A stretch of 64,000 nucleotides of DNA from Talpa occidentalis (lineage: Eukaryota; Chordata; Mammalia; Eulipotyphla; Talpidae). The stretch spans positions 13,556,714 through 13,620,713 of the forward strand of contig NW_023600993.1 of assembly GCF_014898055.3 (NCBI RefSeq), written 5' to 3'. How positions within the stretch are numbered: the first letter of the stretch is position 1; every line of letters begins with the position of its first letter. Under the pieces are notes generated by a model, which saw only the letters and a list, made by a program, of their open reading frames with translations, was not told where the DNA came from and did no database searches. Below, piece by piece: positions 8,741-22,205 of this stretch. The translations under genes and the position numbers were made by a program.

Positions 8741-11700
8741 AAGAAATGTGGCCCTGGATTTTCTTCCTTGGATTTACATCACTCACATCCAAGAGACAGA
8801 GATAAGTTTCCACCAGTTGGATTGAGAAGGTTTATTCAACAGCTGCTGTGAGTGGTTAAAAATCTGGTACATTTAGGTGTGTAAAAGTGACTGGAACCTG
8901 GGCCTTCAGAACTCTCTTGACAAAGCACTAATGCCATCTAGTGGCAACTACTCTGTTTTGCAGGCACTGGGTCCCTAAAAACAAAACCGGCACTTAAGCA
9001 GGGAGAGGTAGACGGGGGTTGATTTCATATCTCAGGCTAGTACTAACGGAGTATTACTGGTGTTTTGGAAGCATTGAGTCAAGAAGGATTCTGAACCTAC
9101 CACTGTGCGCCTCAGAGAACACTGACCAATTAAAAATGCTTGTCATAGCAATGCAATTGTTTCTAAGTAAATGGAATATGAACAGTTGCAGCAGCAATTG
9201 ATGCTTTCCTTCTAAGACCTGTTCTGGTAGTTCAGCCTCCTGCAATGGGATTTTTCTGACATGGAAATCAATATAGCTGATGATCATAAACATATACCTA
9301 TTTCTGACTGATAAGATATGCACATAAAATAAATACAAAACTAGTAGCTTCTAAATTTAATTATTTTTGTAATGTAAATAAAGAATAAATGACAGAATTA
9401 TGTGGTAATTCTGGACTAGAACATTTATGAATCATTGACCCAAATGATTGATACACTAAAGAAAATATTTATTTTATATGTAACCCATTTCCATGTATTA
9501 TTTGGACCTAATTTAAGAAACCCAAACAATTACAATCCCTGAAAAGAGTTCAGATACTAAATACAGTGTAGTGCCTCAGGAGCTCCAATACCTGGTTAAA
9601 CAGAGATACTTTGACTTTACTGATAATGAAGCTGCTGAGTGAAGCAGAGAAGGGTTATCACATGTGGACGTTCAACCAGTGATAAAGAATGGGAGAGGGT
9701 AGAGGGGGGGGTCATACGTTTCTATGTGGGGGAGAAGCTCTCCAAGATGAACTGTAGTTTACCAGGTTGGCCAGTTACCATGATCATCTGGCTTTTGAGA
9801 TTTGACTAGAGTAACAGCAGAACTAACTAAAGGCCAGAACAGGATGAAGGTGATCTTTAAGGACAGTAAAATGGGGGTTAGCTAGGATATTTAAAGGTGA
9901 GGAAGCACAAAGTAGGAAAACTGAACTCGATGCAAAGGTTTATACAATTTTATAATCCTAAAGTATATGACAATATTTGATAAACTGTTATTTTAATCAT
10001 GATATTTGCTTTACCAAATGCAAAGGAAAAATAATAACATTTTGTTTCTAATCAGTACAGAAATTTATTAATGAAAATTTCTATTAATGAAAGGACTGTA
10101 CCATAATTCCAATATTCCACACAAGAGTGTGCACCTTTATACATTTTAAAGGTATTCTTAAAAAATATTATTCAAATAGAACAAGGAGATGTAACTCAAA
10201 AATCAATGGAAACACGAGCAGTGTAAATTAGGTATGTCAGCATCAGACTGTAAAGTGTGGCACCAGATATGGGTAAGCTACAACATTAGGACTGCAGGTG
10301 CCAAGATCAACCAGATAAACACTGATGTTATCTATAATTACCTCATTTTTAGCTTAAATCACAGGTAATGAGGGAACTCAGAGACTCTAAAAGGCAATTA
10401 GAAACTGTACTGGCTTTTTTGCTTCCTGTATCAGGAATTTTTAAAAACTTACTTTTATTTAAAGCTTTTTTTCTTCATAGTGAAACATCAGGGCATAGCA
10501 CTTATACATATATAAATAAATTTAAAAACAGAATGCACAATTATCAACAAGCTTAAAATGGCTTGCTTCATATGTGAACTATGTCCTTGTATGATGAGGC
10601 TCCTTTGAAACAAAGGTAACAAATAGTTTACCTATGGAGGTTTGTTATTTAATTTAGGATGATGTTTTGATTCAGGTTTGGACTTAATTTTGAACTAAGA
10701 AATCTTGACCCTCCACCTCAAAATCCACAAAGGCACAAAGAACTGAGATAGCAAGACGTTTGGATTGTCAGATTAAAAAAAAAAAAAAAAACCTGTATTA
10801 TTTTCATCAAAATATAGTGTTTATTAGCTTCTAAATTCAGCAGCATATTAAAATAGGTAAACTCAACAAACACTTTCAGAGAAGGAATCAGAAAGCTGCA
10901 TCAGAAGGTTATCAAAACTAACTACAAAACAAAGGTCATTATATTACTAACGAAATAAGAAGCATTTAGAAAAGAGGTGAGAAAAGATCTTAGACCAGAC
11001 AAGTTCTATGTGGCTGTTTGAAATGATATTTTTATATTCCATTTATAAATATAATTAATAAATAAGGAAAAAATTGCCTTTTTGAGACACTTCCCCACAG
11101 ACTTCCCTCATCTTCTCCCCATCTATTTACCTTAATGTTTGTGACAACTAGCATGGGCTTGATATCTTTTTATGTGATAAAGAGTGGGCCACACCATCGA
11201 TAGTGTAAGCAATACTACAATGTCTAGAGAACCGAGGACAAACTATTTTCCAGTAATGTAGAAATAGGCATTTATTAAAAGCAAATCCGATGTCCTAATT
11301 AAAAGTCAATCCTATCTTGTAAAGCATGTTGACTTATAGGACATCACACACATAGACATACATGTATGCTGAAGTAAATACTTTCTCTTCAAAAAGGAGC
11401 ATTTTCTCTTCTTTTTTTAATAGGGCAAAGATAACAGCTTTATTAAAGGTTAAGCAACGCAAGTGGTTAAATTATCGAGGTTAATTCCACAAAAGACGTA
11501 ACACAGCAAATAATTCTAAATGAATGGGCAGTACTAATAAAAACAATTACATACAATTTTTTTTGGCCTCTATCTCACTGATTCTCCTTGTTGTATTCTA
11601 TTTCTAACACCATTCTCCTGCCCCTTTGCTTCCTTTCACCTTCTACCTTTTTTCATACACACACATACATGTTAGGAAAGCAAAATTTTAGCGATAAACT

Positions 11701-12484
11701 AAATTTGTGATATATCAGAAAGTTAACAAAAATGATCAATGCTGGAAATGACCAGATCTAAGGTTGGGCTCACAAAAATGTAAGGAAATATCCCCAGCCC
11801 AGCCAAGGTCCACTAAAAATTGCACTATTTGAAATGAAAATTGAAAAGAAAAATTCACTAATTAAAAACTGCATGCTTGAAAGTTCCCACTTATACAGCA
11901 TGAGGAAAGGCCCATAAGTGCCCTAGAAGTGATTTTTCCCCCCTAAATACAAGAGTATCAAAACACAGCTAAGACTCAAAGAATTTTTTTCTCCAGATGT
12001 GGCTTGGCTACTTGCTTCTATATTAGCAACCACCATACCGCTCTGCTTTCGGTTTTCATTGTTTTTCAGGGGTATTTTTCACATGACAATCAGTGTCAGG
12101 CTATTGGTTACAATTTGTATAATGACTATATATTAGTTTTTCAAAATCCTCAATTTGCACACCTCTGTCACATACTCAGCTTAGTTGTCTTTTTTTTTCC
12201 AAATAAAGGCAACAAATTAGACTTTAAACTGTCATCCATTCTAGTCAAATTCAACATCATGAACTGTCATACTCTTTTTAATTAAATAAAAAGGGAAGAG
12301 GAAACGGTATGATCTGGACCAATATACCTTAATGAACAAATTCTCTAATGATATTACAGTTTAGACCATCAGAAATTTGAACTCTGAATAATTTATATGT
12401 ACTTTCATATCCAACGAAAAGGGTTAATTAAGGTAAATCCTTTGTCTTAATGCTGGTTATTGGGGTTGGGAAGAAAATGTTGGG

Positions 12485-12575
12485 GAGATACTAAAATGAA
12501 GGAGTCAGGAGTGAGAAGACCTGGTTTGAGTTTGCACTCTGCTTCCCACCTAGTGGCGAACATCAGCAGGACTAG
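12485..12575 (+). repeat. MIR SINE relic
   Basis: GGAGTCAGGAGTGAGAAGAC followed by CTGGTTTGAGTTTGCACTCTG resembles the sense MIR core (sagaagacctgggttcnaat..). Confidence 0.45.
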
Positions 12576-15500
12576 TACTTTCATTGCTGATTTTTTTTTT
12601 TTTAAATTGCTGTGCATCACAAAGGACATTGAACCATATTCTTATGATCTCCTTGCTCAAATGAAATTATCTTTCATAGAAAGTTCTGTCTTAGGCAGTA
12701 TTCTTCACGGCTGGACTTTCATATCACTTGAAAGTTCATCTACTGCAAAAGATACCAGATCTTATCCTGACTTTATAAAAAGTCTTTCTTATTGTTATTT
12801 ACTAGTCTATTATCCATACATTCAGTAATTCATATATTCCCAAAAGGATGTCACAAAAATTTAATTATATGACCACGTTTCTACATGAACCAAAGAGATA
12901 TTCTCATAAAGCTGTTACATAGAATACTGCTATAAAATTGAAAATTAGCATAAAAATAACATTCTCATTTTTCTAGAAACTCTTTAACTACATTATGATT
13001 AGGAATGGTATCTAGAAGTGCAGAGGCAGGAAAGTGGGTTCCTTCTCTAGTGTCTATCAGTTGCCCAGGTGGCAGTGGAAGAAACAGGGGTGAGAGAAAT
13101 GCTTAAAATGCCAAATGTACCACTTCAGATTAATTTATTCCACTTCCTCCTCTTAAATCACTCATGTGGAAAAAAAGTCCCATTTTGACCTAAATAGTCA
13201 GAATATAACAAAGAGAGGCAGGCTCTGGGTGTGGTCCCGCAGCAACAATTTGAAGCAGCAAACTAAGGAATTATCTTGGAGATTGTAAATTTATTAGTAT
13301 TGACAGTACAAAATCCAAATAATAAGAGATCTGTGCCTGGCTCAGTGATAATGGAGTTCTGCTGCTCAGGAAGACGAAGATCTTCAAGAACATTAAACTG
13401 GAATGAGAATTAAAAAACACTGTTTAATTATCTTCTTGTTTCAAAGGGGTGAGAGATTTAGGCACATCAAGTGAATTACTTTCCTAATCTGAACAAGTAG
13501 CTTGAAACACAATTTTTGAAACTCCTTAAGAATATGTCAACTAGACTAAACGAATTCTCTACATCAGAATGCTGCATCTATAATAATGGAATAAAAAAGC
13601 GTGTCCATATGTTCAGATGATACTAGGAGATCTTTTAAATTTCAAATAATCTCTTATTAGCAGGTTATTTTTTATATCATAGCCGCTTTATTGATTTTGC
13701 TCATATTTCTAGGCACCTAATCTTCATTCTAATGATACCACCTAATGGTATCATCAACTATTTCATAAAATTTTGTACAATTTAAAGATTCACATTTTCA
13801 ACTCCCAGCAAATTTTTTAATCACTGCCTCAATATCAAATATCTATGATACACGAAAATCTAAAATTTTAATACTGTCAAAATTGCAATTCATGTAAACT
13901 AACAATGTTATCACAAAGAAACAGATATATGTAAATACCCACATTGTGTGGGTCAAGTGTTAGCTCTCTTTATAAGGAAGGACATAATTTTCTAACTGAC
14001 ATATAAGTCCAATCAAATCCCATTCTAATAGTGCAAAAACTCCCCCAAATAATGCCACTGTTAGGGAGTATACAATGAAATCTGTCTTTGTCTATAGTGC
14101 ATCTCACAGAAAACTCCTGTCCCTCTCGAATGCCAGCAAACCTATCTTCCTCAACCACTAGCCCCACTATACCCATCAATTTTAACTACTCCACCTCACC
14201 TTCCCCTAGTTCTTGGTAAAATAACCCAAGTTAACACCAATCACCATTTCTGTTAGTTGCTTCCATATTTGTCTCTCCTGTGAGATCATGAGTGTACCAA
14301 AGGGAGGGTCTGGGCTTTATTCCTGTTGGGTTTGGAGGTTTAGCATACTGCTTTGTCTGCAATGAATGTACAACAAAGATTTGCAGAATGACTGAAGATA
14401 TGTAAGCTCTTTGGAACCAAGCAAACAAAAAGATATAAACAAATGTCAGAGAAGCATTTGTAAAAGCTCTGGATTAAAAACAAAAAAACAGAATTACCAC
14501 TGCCACTTTTCCCCAAAAGGCAAGGTAATCGGATATGGAAAATAGTCAAATATTGAATATTAATCTCTATTAAAACAGTCAATGAAAATTTCACCCTTCA
14601 GTGGTATCTCTGCGACTTACAAATTGTCCATCAAAACCAGAAATTGCACATTACATAGATCTAACTATAGAAATAAACAACAGACCAGTAAGTAAAATAA
14701 GCTATCTGTAAATGTTAAAAGACTTACAATCTTCTACTTTTAAATCCCAATTCTATGCATTATTTTCTCAAATTAAAGATCCAGTGAAATACATGAATAA
14801 AATGACCACATATTTAATTGATTCTGTTCATTTCTCTACTATATCTAGAAATTACAACATGCTAATATATAGCATAAATAGTGACCCATGGGGCTGATAT
14901 GGGGTATTGCAACTGGAAACACGTGGTGGGGAATCAGAAATGTGTCCGGGGGAAGGGACTCACTATGCTGAGTGACTCAGAATGGCTTAGCCTCGTATTT
15001 CAAATGTACGCCTGTCTTTTCAAAGATAAACATTTACACAGCCTTGGATGACTGGAGCTTGCAGCTGACTATGTAAATAAACAAATATGAAAATTTTTCC
15101 CCTATAGGCTGGTTTCAGATAATAAAATGGGACTGAAGGGACTTTTGAAGGAAAGGAACTCACACTGTAACACGTAGGCTCAGGTCACTTTGGGTTATGT
15201 CAATTTATGGCTATAAATTCAACCAATCCTATTAATTATTTAAACAGAAGGTAAAGCATTTTCAGAGCCTTAAGTGATAGGTAATTAATTCAGAGAATGT
15301 GTATTATAAAGAAGCACAGATACTGACCAGTTATTTCTACTCTTATAGAAATAAAGTTACTTCAAGAAAAAATATTCATTGTTCCAATATTTTTTTTCTT
15401 TTCTCTCATTATGGAGATAAGAATTAAAGGCAACACTGATTTTGGCTTTGGGAAATTGCAATGGTTACACAATTTGTATTCTCTGAAATTATCATTCAAC

Positions 15501-15849
15501 TATAAAGATTGTGGTGATAATGAAAAAAATACAGAAAAAAGAATTAAGAAAGTGTGATGATGCAATTGTCTAAATATTTAGGTATGGTTTTATAAAAATC
15601 TTCCTATAAAATCTAAAGAGAACTGTACATATCTGTAGTTCTGATCTTTTTTAGATAACTGTAGAACTGACCCTGAATGTTCATTTATTGAGACTTTACA
15701 ATTGCACCAAATTTTAAAAATACTTTTCTGTGCAAAGGACAACGTTGTTGGATAAAAAAGTTTATTAAAACAAAAGCAATTTTAGAAAAGAGAGTGAGAA
15801 AGAAAAGGTGGAGAGACTAGTAATTATTACCATGAATTAGGTGACTGGA

Positions 15850-16020
15850 ACAAGTGTTCTTACACATTTGTAGTTATGCTTCTTACAAGTCTATGATATA
15901 GAAGCAGTAAACATCCCAATTTTACGAAAGAGGTAACTAGGAATCAAAGAGGTTAATTACTTTGCATAACAGCAGTCAGTAAGAGGTAGAGCTAGGATGC
16001 AAATTTGAATCTGTTTTATT
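15850..16020 (-). repeat. MIR SINE relic
   Basis: CCAATTTTACGAAAGAGGTA, then AAAGAGGTTAATTACTTTGC and GTAAGAGGTAGAGCTAGGAT, follow the antisense MIR order (ttttacagatgagg ... aagtaacttgcc ... agtggcagagc). Confidence 0.65.
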
Positions 16021-16329
16021 TTTATTTTTATTTGTGGGCTTTTCCAAATTGTTTTACTAAATTGTATTTATCTAAAGAATTTATAGTTTGTGTCATATAG
16101 TTATAGATTATAACACAAACAAAATACAACCAACATGACAGAATGAGAAAATCAATGCTCTAAGAATTAAAAAAGAAATCTTAAGTCTCGGTCCTCTTTC
16201 TCATGTACTCACTAAGTTTGGTGCCCTAGAAAAACAATTAAAATAGCAAGGCATTAGGAACTTAAAATGAATGGATAAGTGAAGGAATAGGATGGGGGGG
16301 TTCAGGTTGGTCACTATTATATTTGGGAT

Positions 16330-16700
16330 ATGCTATGTATTGACTGTCCCCTTCCTCCATCCCCTGCCTCAAATTTCTATGTTGAGTCCTAACATTCAAA
16401 GTTAGGTATGGTATTTGGGGGTTGGCTTTTGGGAGAGGGTCTGGTCATGTGGGCAGAGGGATTAGTGTCTTCAAAAAGAGGCCCCACAGAGATCCCTCTC
16501 TTTCCACCTTGTGAAAACACTGTAAAGACTCCCTCTGTGAAGCAGAAAGTAGACTCCAGTGGGAACACCAAGTCTATCAGCACCTTGATCTCGATTCAGC
16601 CCAGCCTCCAGAACTGTGAGAAATACATTTCTACTATTTAAAGGCTACTCAGGAGCTCGAACAGAAAAAATACAGTAGCTTGAACAGAAAAAATACAGTA
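16330..16700 (+). repeat. MLT1-like LTR (ERVL-MaLR) relic
   Basis: The sequence runs in the order of a solo MLT1 LTR: ATGCTATGTATTGACTGTCC, 'atgttgagtcctaac', a GTATTTGGGGGTTGGC block, 'gtcttcaaaaagaggcccca', CAGCCTCCAGAACTGTGAGA, 'aaatacatttctactattt'. No internal retroviral sequence is present. Two near-identical 23-bp copies mark the 3' end (16654-16699). Confidence 0.75.
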
Positions 16701-16741
16701 TAATTTTCAGCAATAAAATTGGTCTATGAGTCCATATTCTT

Positions 16742-16986
16742 TTTTTTTTTTTAAAGATTTATTTGTTTGTTTGTTTGTTTTTTGTTTATACAAGCACTGG
16801 GTACAGTCAGAAGCGCGGGAGGGTAAGAGAATTCAACAGAGCCAGAGCGGGGAGCAGAGCAGGCAGAAGGACCGAAGTACACTGCTGAGGGGAGGCCGGG
16901 GAGCAGCCGGGAATCGAATCAGCGCTGCAGATGTTGCAGGCAGCTTTGTAACCCAGCGCTCAACCGCTGCGCCACCAGGGAGGCCC
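16742..16986 (-). repeat. tRNA-derived SINE, long type with internal deletion
   Basis: It is flanked by a perfect 15-bp duplication, TGAGTCCATATTCTT (16727-16741 and 16987-17001). The body jumps from the GCTGAGGGGAG block straight to GCCGGGGAGCAGCCGGG, losing about 55 bp that neighbouring copies keep. Confidence 0.9.
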
Positions 16987-19259
16987 TGAGTCCATATTCT
17001 TAAAAATAACAGGTTACCATATGTCAAATCTGTCCAACTATGTTTTTATCTTACAATCTACTGTAACATTTTTATTCACTCTTTCTTTGTTAATTCAAGG
17101 CATATGACCCTTTTTATATACAAAAGAAAAGATATGCCCAAAATGTAAGTAATATTTCCCAATTTATTGATTCCAAGTATACAGAATATATAAAAATCTT
17201 GGTGATTAAACTTGAAGCCCAATTTTAATAATCGATTAAATGAATAAAGTTCAAATTAATGTATTGTTTCTTAAATTCCTTAAGAGGGATAAAATAAACT
17301 TATGAAGGAAAATCTTTTCCTTTATATCTTCAACAAAAGTTCTTCTGAAATATGAAATATTATATTCTTAGAGGAACAAAAATAAGATGGAAAGTATGAG
17401 TCTTTCTTTAAAGAAAACTAACAGTTGATAAATATAATACCTATATTTATAAATAAATATAGCTTATACATATTAAAGATCTTTAATAACAATTTCTCAA
17501 GTCACATTACCACCCACTCTGTAGGATTTACTAGTTCAAAAGACAGGCAGAAGTATTCTGAAATCCTTTGTTGCATCCAACTACTTTTGTTTTTTAATTC
17601 AAAACCAGGGTTTCTAATGAGTACAATCTTTGATTATTGGCTATGATTTGCAACTGAATAACCCTGGGCTGTTATTATTTTAAACCGTGTATCTTAGAGT
17701 CAAAATTTCATTAACAAAGTATTATTTCAAAGTTTTCCAAATGTGAAAGTACTGGAGATAGAACATTTTTTCCTAACAGAACAAATTGGGAAAATATACA
17801 GAGAAATGGTAACATGTGAAACTGTAATTGCAAAAGTAATTAAGCATAGAATAAATGATTTACTACTATTGATATATACACTCTAAAAAATCAGTTAAAT
17901 ATATGAATTTATTTTAAAATAATAATTTAAATTCTAGCCTATGTCATTTATATAATATCAAAAAGATGTTTAAAGATTCAGCAATATTTTGAGTTTCACA
18001 GAAAATGCCAATAACTGGCATGAGTTTTCTCTAAATTGACGTGTAAACCAGTGGATTTTAACATGAATTTGTGGCTACACAATCTAAATTTATCAATAAA
18101 TGAAGCAAAAATGAAGTTACTTTCTGTATTGAGTTATGCTATAATTAAAAAAGCATTTTATTGACTCATAAACCATACAGACTTCCTATGAAGTTTTGTA
18201 GAAAGTTATAATTTGATCAATAATAATATTTAGAAACATAAGGTAAAAAGGGAAAGTTTAAAAATGTTCACCTTCAATTTATTTCATAGGTCACTGTTAA
18301 ACCATCTAATAAGATAATTAAAAACATGCAAGCAGCTGGTACTACAGCTAAACAGATTAATGTAATAGTCTGTAGTCATATGTGCTGGCAAGGGGTTCGC
18401 CTCTTTGGAGAGGAGAAGGTCAGCTGCCCTTGGGAAGAGGAGGGGGTTGATGGGGAGAGAATCTTCCTCCTAGCCAGTGGCCTTGTGCTGCAGTCGCTAA
18501 GTTAAATATCTACTGCAAACTGCTAACCAGCAAACTGCTTCTCTTCTTTCATACCCAGTAAGGGTCTCTAATTTTAGTCGTTAAATAAGAAATAGAGAGC
18601 TTATAAAATTTGATAGAAAACACTAATACTGGCCTTTAAAAAGTAAAAGATCTACTGTATAAGTTAATGATGGTCTTTCAATTCTTACAAATTTTCCATT
18701 TTAACACATCATCTGAAAATTAGTAGAAAATATATATTTTAATAAAAACTTCCAAAACGAGATCTGGTTTATTACTCTGGCAAAACATAATAATTCATTC
18801 TGGTGTCTTAGGAGTTAAATGCAGCTGTACTCATTCTGAATCAATGGAGCAGAGCCACAAAAGACACAAATCCAAAGTAAAACCTCCTAACCTACGAAAA
18901 ACAAATCTATAAGCCTTAGATACAGAAAGCAATGGAATTCATAGATTTGAAATTTTAAATTTCGTCAAAATTCCATCTCTCAATTTAAACTAGTAATACA
19001 TCTTTATTTTTACTATATCGACAAAGTAGTTATACAAAGGAAACAGAATAATATATCAGAAATTAAACGTTTCAAGTTTCAGTAACGATTGCTCTTTGCT
19101 CCCTTTCTGCTAACAGAAGTTACTTTCCATGAAACGCATTTAGAAACAAAATCTTCCTTTCAGTGTCTCTGTATTCAAGTATTATAAAGGAAACGCTACA
19201 ATACAAAAAGTTAAAGATGATGACAGTGAAGATGACATGGACTGGAAGATAAAAGCAGC

Positions 19260-19400
19260 TAGTAACTATTCAGCATTTACCAGATGATAGTATCCTCATA
19301 ACAAATGTGTTTTATTACCGCACTTTAAAAGTGAGGAAATTGGGGCTAAGGTTTGTCCAAAGTATCCAAAGTATTTGGAATAAGGATTTTAGCAATTCAG
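19260..19400 (-). repeat. MIR SINE relic
   Basis: TATTACCGCACTTTAAAAGTGAGGAAATTGGGGC resembles the antisense MIR 'attttacagatgaggaaactgaggc' block; the flanks are weak. Confidence 0.45.
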
Positions 19401-22135
19401 TGCATTTAAACAGAGACTATGTCCTGAAACTGACAGTCTAAGATCACAATAATACAAATAAGTATTGGAGAGAATATAGATCCAGGTGACCAATTCAAGA
19501 CTGAATCTAAAAGTTAATGAAACTTCACTATATGCTATTAAAGTGCACACGTGCTGGGTGGTTATATGAGGTATTAGGCCACAATTCATGAGGTGAGCAT
19601 AGAATAATTAATAATATAAAGTCAGGGCTTTATGTATAGATTTTCAAATGGTTTTTACCTTATACATTTTATCTTAATCTTTAAAAGAGTTGTGCTAAGG
19701 AAGCAGGTTAGACATGATAAAATCCGCTTTATGGACGACAAGGCTAATCTTTATCCTGGGCACAGTATATATAGCTTGAGTATGTTGGCACTCGGCTAAC
19801 AGCCAGAACTGGATTTCTGGGGCAGTATAAATAATACATAAGTAGAACCGTTAGGTTAAAGGGTGCTTGAGGGTTGGAATATTTACATTTTTTCAAATAA
19901 TCTATTTCTAGTTAGTTTAAAAGAGCTATGATAGCAACAGAAAAATAATTTTCATTTTCAGAAGTACATTTTACTGACAATTCTGTTGTCATTTTAGTGT
20001 GATTCTGCAATAATTCCTAGGTTTGCAAGTTAACTTTAATATGAAAATATACCTCTGAGCTGTACTTCTATGAATTCAGCACTTAACCCTTGTCAAATTC
20101 ACAAAATAAGCTCATTATATTATAAGAGCTATTGCCTACTGAGTAAAAAAATATTCATTTCACACCTTAAGTACTAAAATACTATTTAATAACAGCACTG
20201 GTCTGCCAACTATTAAAAGCTCATTTTTATATACTGTACTACCTGAGCTTTTTATCTTGCCTTTTTAATTATAACAATAAATTAATATCCTAACATTACA
20301 ACACTGACAGACATTGATTAAAAATATATTAGTTAACAACATTAGTATTTATTGTGCAAAGTTTCATTAGGAATTCATTTTCAAAATATAATTATCATTC
20401 AGTAATACTAAGATACTTTAATCTTCAAACTATTCAAGAACAAAATAAACTATAAGATAATACTATGCCTTCACATTAACACATTTCTCTTAACTTTATA
20501 TTATGTTCATTATTTACTATAATTAGCTAAACTACAAATGTAATTATCATATAAAATTCACAATAAATTTTTTCATACACGTGTGAAGGGATTTTTCTTC
20601 CTTTGAAATACATCTTTTTTTTTCCTTTTGTCTTTGCTTTTTCTTTATTGTATTTGTATCTAATACCATGTTACCACTACAGATTTCATATATATTATCA
20701 TATTAACATTCCTGTTATATGCCAAACCATGAATATTTAATTAATCCTTTATATTCATGTGTGTGTGTGCATGTGCAAGATCAGCTATAACAAGTTCAGA
20801 TAGAGAATTCTACCTATTATTTAAATGTCAAATTCCAAGCTTTATACTATACTTCAGCACTAAGAGAAGAATTTGAAGAGTTCCAGCCTTCATAAGATAG
20901 AAGGAGTACAGTGAAAATATAATGACAACATATGAGCTTTACTGCTGTGATAAAGCCTATTACACCATGGGAACAAACCTTTTGTAGTCTCCATGACACA
21001 TGAATAACTGATTATCTATACGGACCCCAAATCATATAAAATAAAAATGTCAAGTGTTTCAATTACCAGCTCATTTCCAGAATTCATAAACAAATTGTAA
21101 AAACTTTCACATTTACCACATTCTTATTAAGTGCTTCCTGTATACAAGGTCCCACTCTAGATGTTAAAATCTAGAGTGAGATCTGAAGAAACAAATGGCA
21201 CAGTTCCGATTAGGAAATTAGAATATGTATTCAAATGAAAATATAAGTATTATAAGCATAAATTTATGTTTCTTATGTAAAGAGTTACAGTTTATATTCA
21301 AATGAATTTCTAAATGGACAGTGATTCTCACATACATTTTAGGTAAGCACCATTATGCAAGTATCAGAATTAATTAGCCATAAGAACACTGTACTCCAAT
21401 TATGTATTACCTTAAGAATATGCATACCTAGAATGCTAAAGGGTATTGAATTTGTACTAAATACTCCCTAAAAGAAATCAATCTAATTCAACAATACTTT
21501 GGTTCAGTATGTGACTTTTCAAATACCACTGAAAAGACTTTAACTGTTCATCTTATATTTCCCTGTTATGAAGGCACAAAATTCATAAACATTTACTCAA
21601 GTAAATTCAAGTAATAAGATACAAGTTTTTTGACTAGTGTACTTTTTTTTAAAAGTAATTAATTGGGATATAACAGTCCTGTTTGCACAAAAGTGAAGCA
21701 GGATATGAACAAACAGTAATTAACCATGGATTATATTTTATACTGTTAGATGCTCATAAGCAGCACACTTCATTTTAGTAGGTAACAAGTAAAAGGGGCC
21801 TTTACTACTATAACAGATTCATTGGAAAACAAAACAAATATGGATTATAATAAAGCTTAATACTAAATATGCATTAGGCTTATACGCTTTTTCCAGTATA
21901 GGATAAAAAAAAGATACCTAAAATAAGTTCATTTATTAAGAACTATAATGTTACATTTTCTGTTAGTAATAAGCCTTCAGAACAACTGCATATCACAATA
22001 CTCTTTACATTTGTTATGTACTTTTTTAAAGCAAAGGTAGCCAAGTTCCTTACTATTCTAAAATCAGAATCCAGTAATATTAGGTATCTTGTACATTACC
22101 TTGCAATATTATGTGTCTATGTATTCATCACCTAC

Positions 22136-22205
22136 CTATAGGAATTAAAAGTCCCATCAGAATCTAAAGTAGAACTTGCTCTTCTTCCATTTTTATTTGA
22201 ATCTC
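22136..22205 (-). CDS. TBC1D5: TBC1D5 coding exon, N-terminal linker (about residues 33-56)
   Basis: This is the most upstream exon in the window, 70 nt. Its acceptor is a T-rich tract ending CCAG at 22206 and its donor is GTAGGT starting at 22135. It begins two bases into a glycine codon and ends after two bases of an arginine codon, which the next exon completes with a G. It encodes DSNKNGRRASSTLDSDGTF followed by N, S, Y: a Ser/Asn-rich, probably disordered stretch before the TBC domain. Compared with human TBC1D5 from memory, Thr42 is Ala and Glu49 is Asp here. The acceptor reads CAGGAG, a possible NAGNAG tandem acceptor. Both flanking introns are long (17.1 kb downstream and more than 41 kb upstream). 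Identity is secure because the exon joins in frame to the next four. Confidence 0.93.

Larger units (their letters stand above)
5056..22135 (-). other. TBC1D5: TBC1D5 intron, about 17.1 kb
   Basis: This is a long intron with a GTAGGT donor and ATAG acceptor. It contains SINEs at 8625-8740 and 16742-16986, MIR relics near 6525-6750, 12485-12575, 15850-16020 and 19260-19400, an L2 piece near 7715-7870, an MLT1-like LTR at about 16330-16700 and the inverted repeat 7562-8340. The stretches 9350-11400, 13000-15800 and 17000-22100 are AT-rich unique sequence in which I see nothing further except the MIR piece listed. Confidence 0.85.

Noticed and set aside
17820..17850. MADE1/mariner-like words 'gtaattgcaaaagtaatt'
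   Set aside because: Too short and with no inverted-repeat partner.
18370..18490. GC-richer purine block (gagaggagaaggtcag .. gaagaggaggggg) as an LTR or exon
   Set aside because: No splice sites with a coding frame fit, and no repeat family was recognised.
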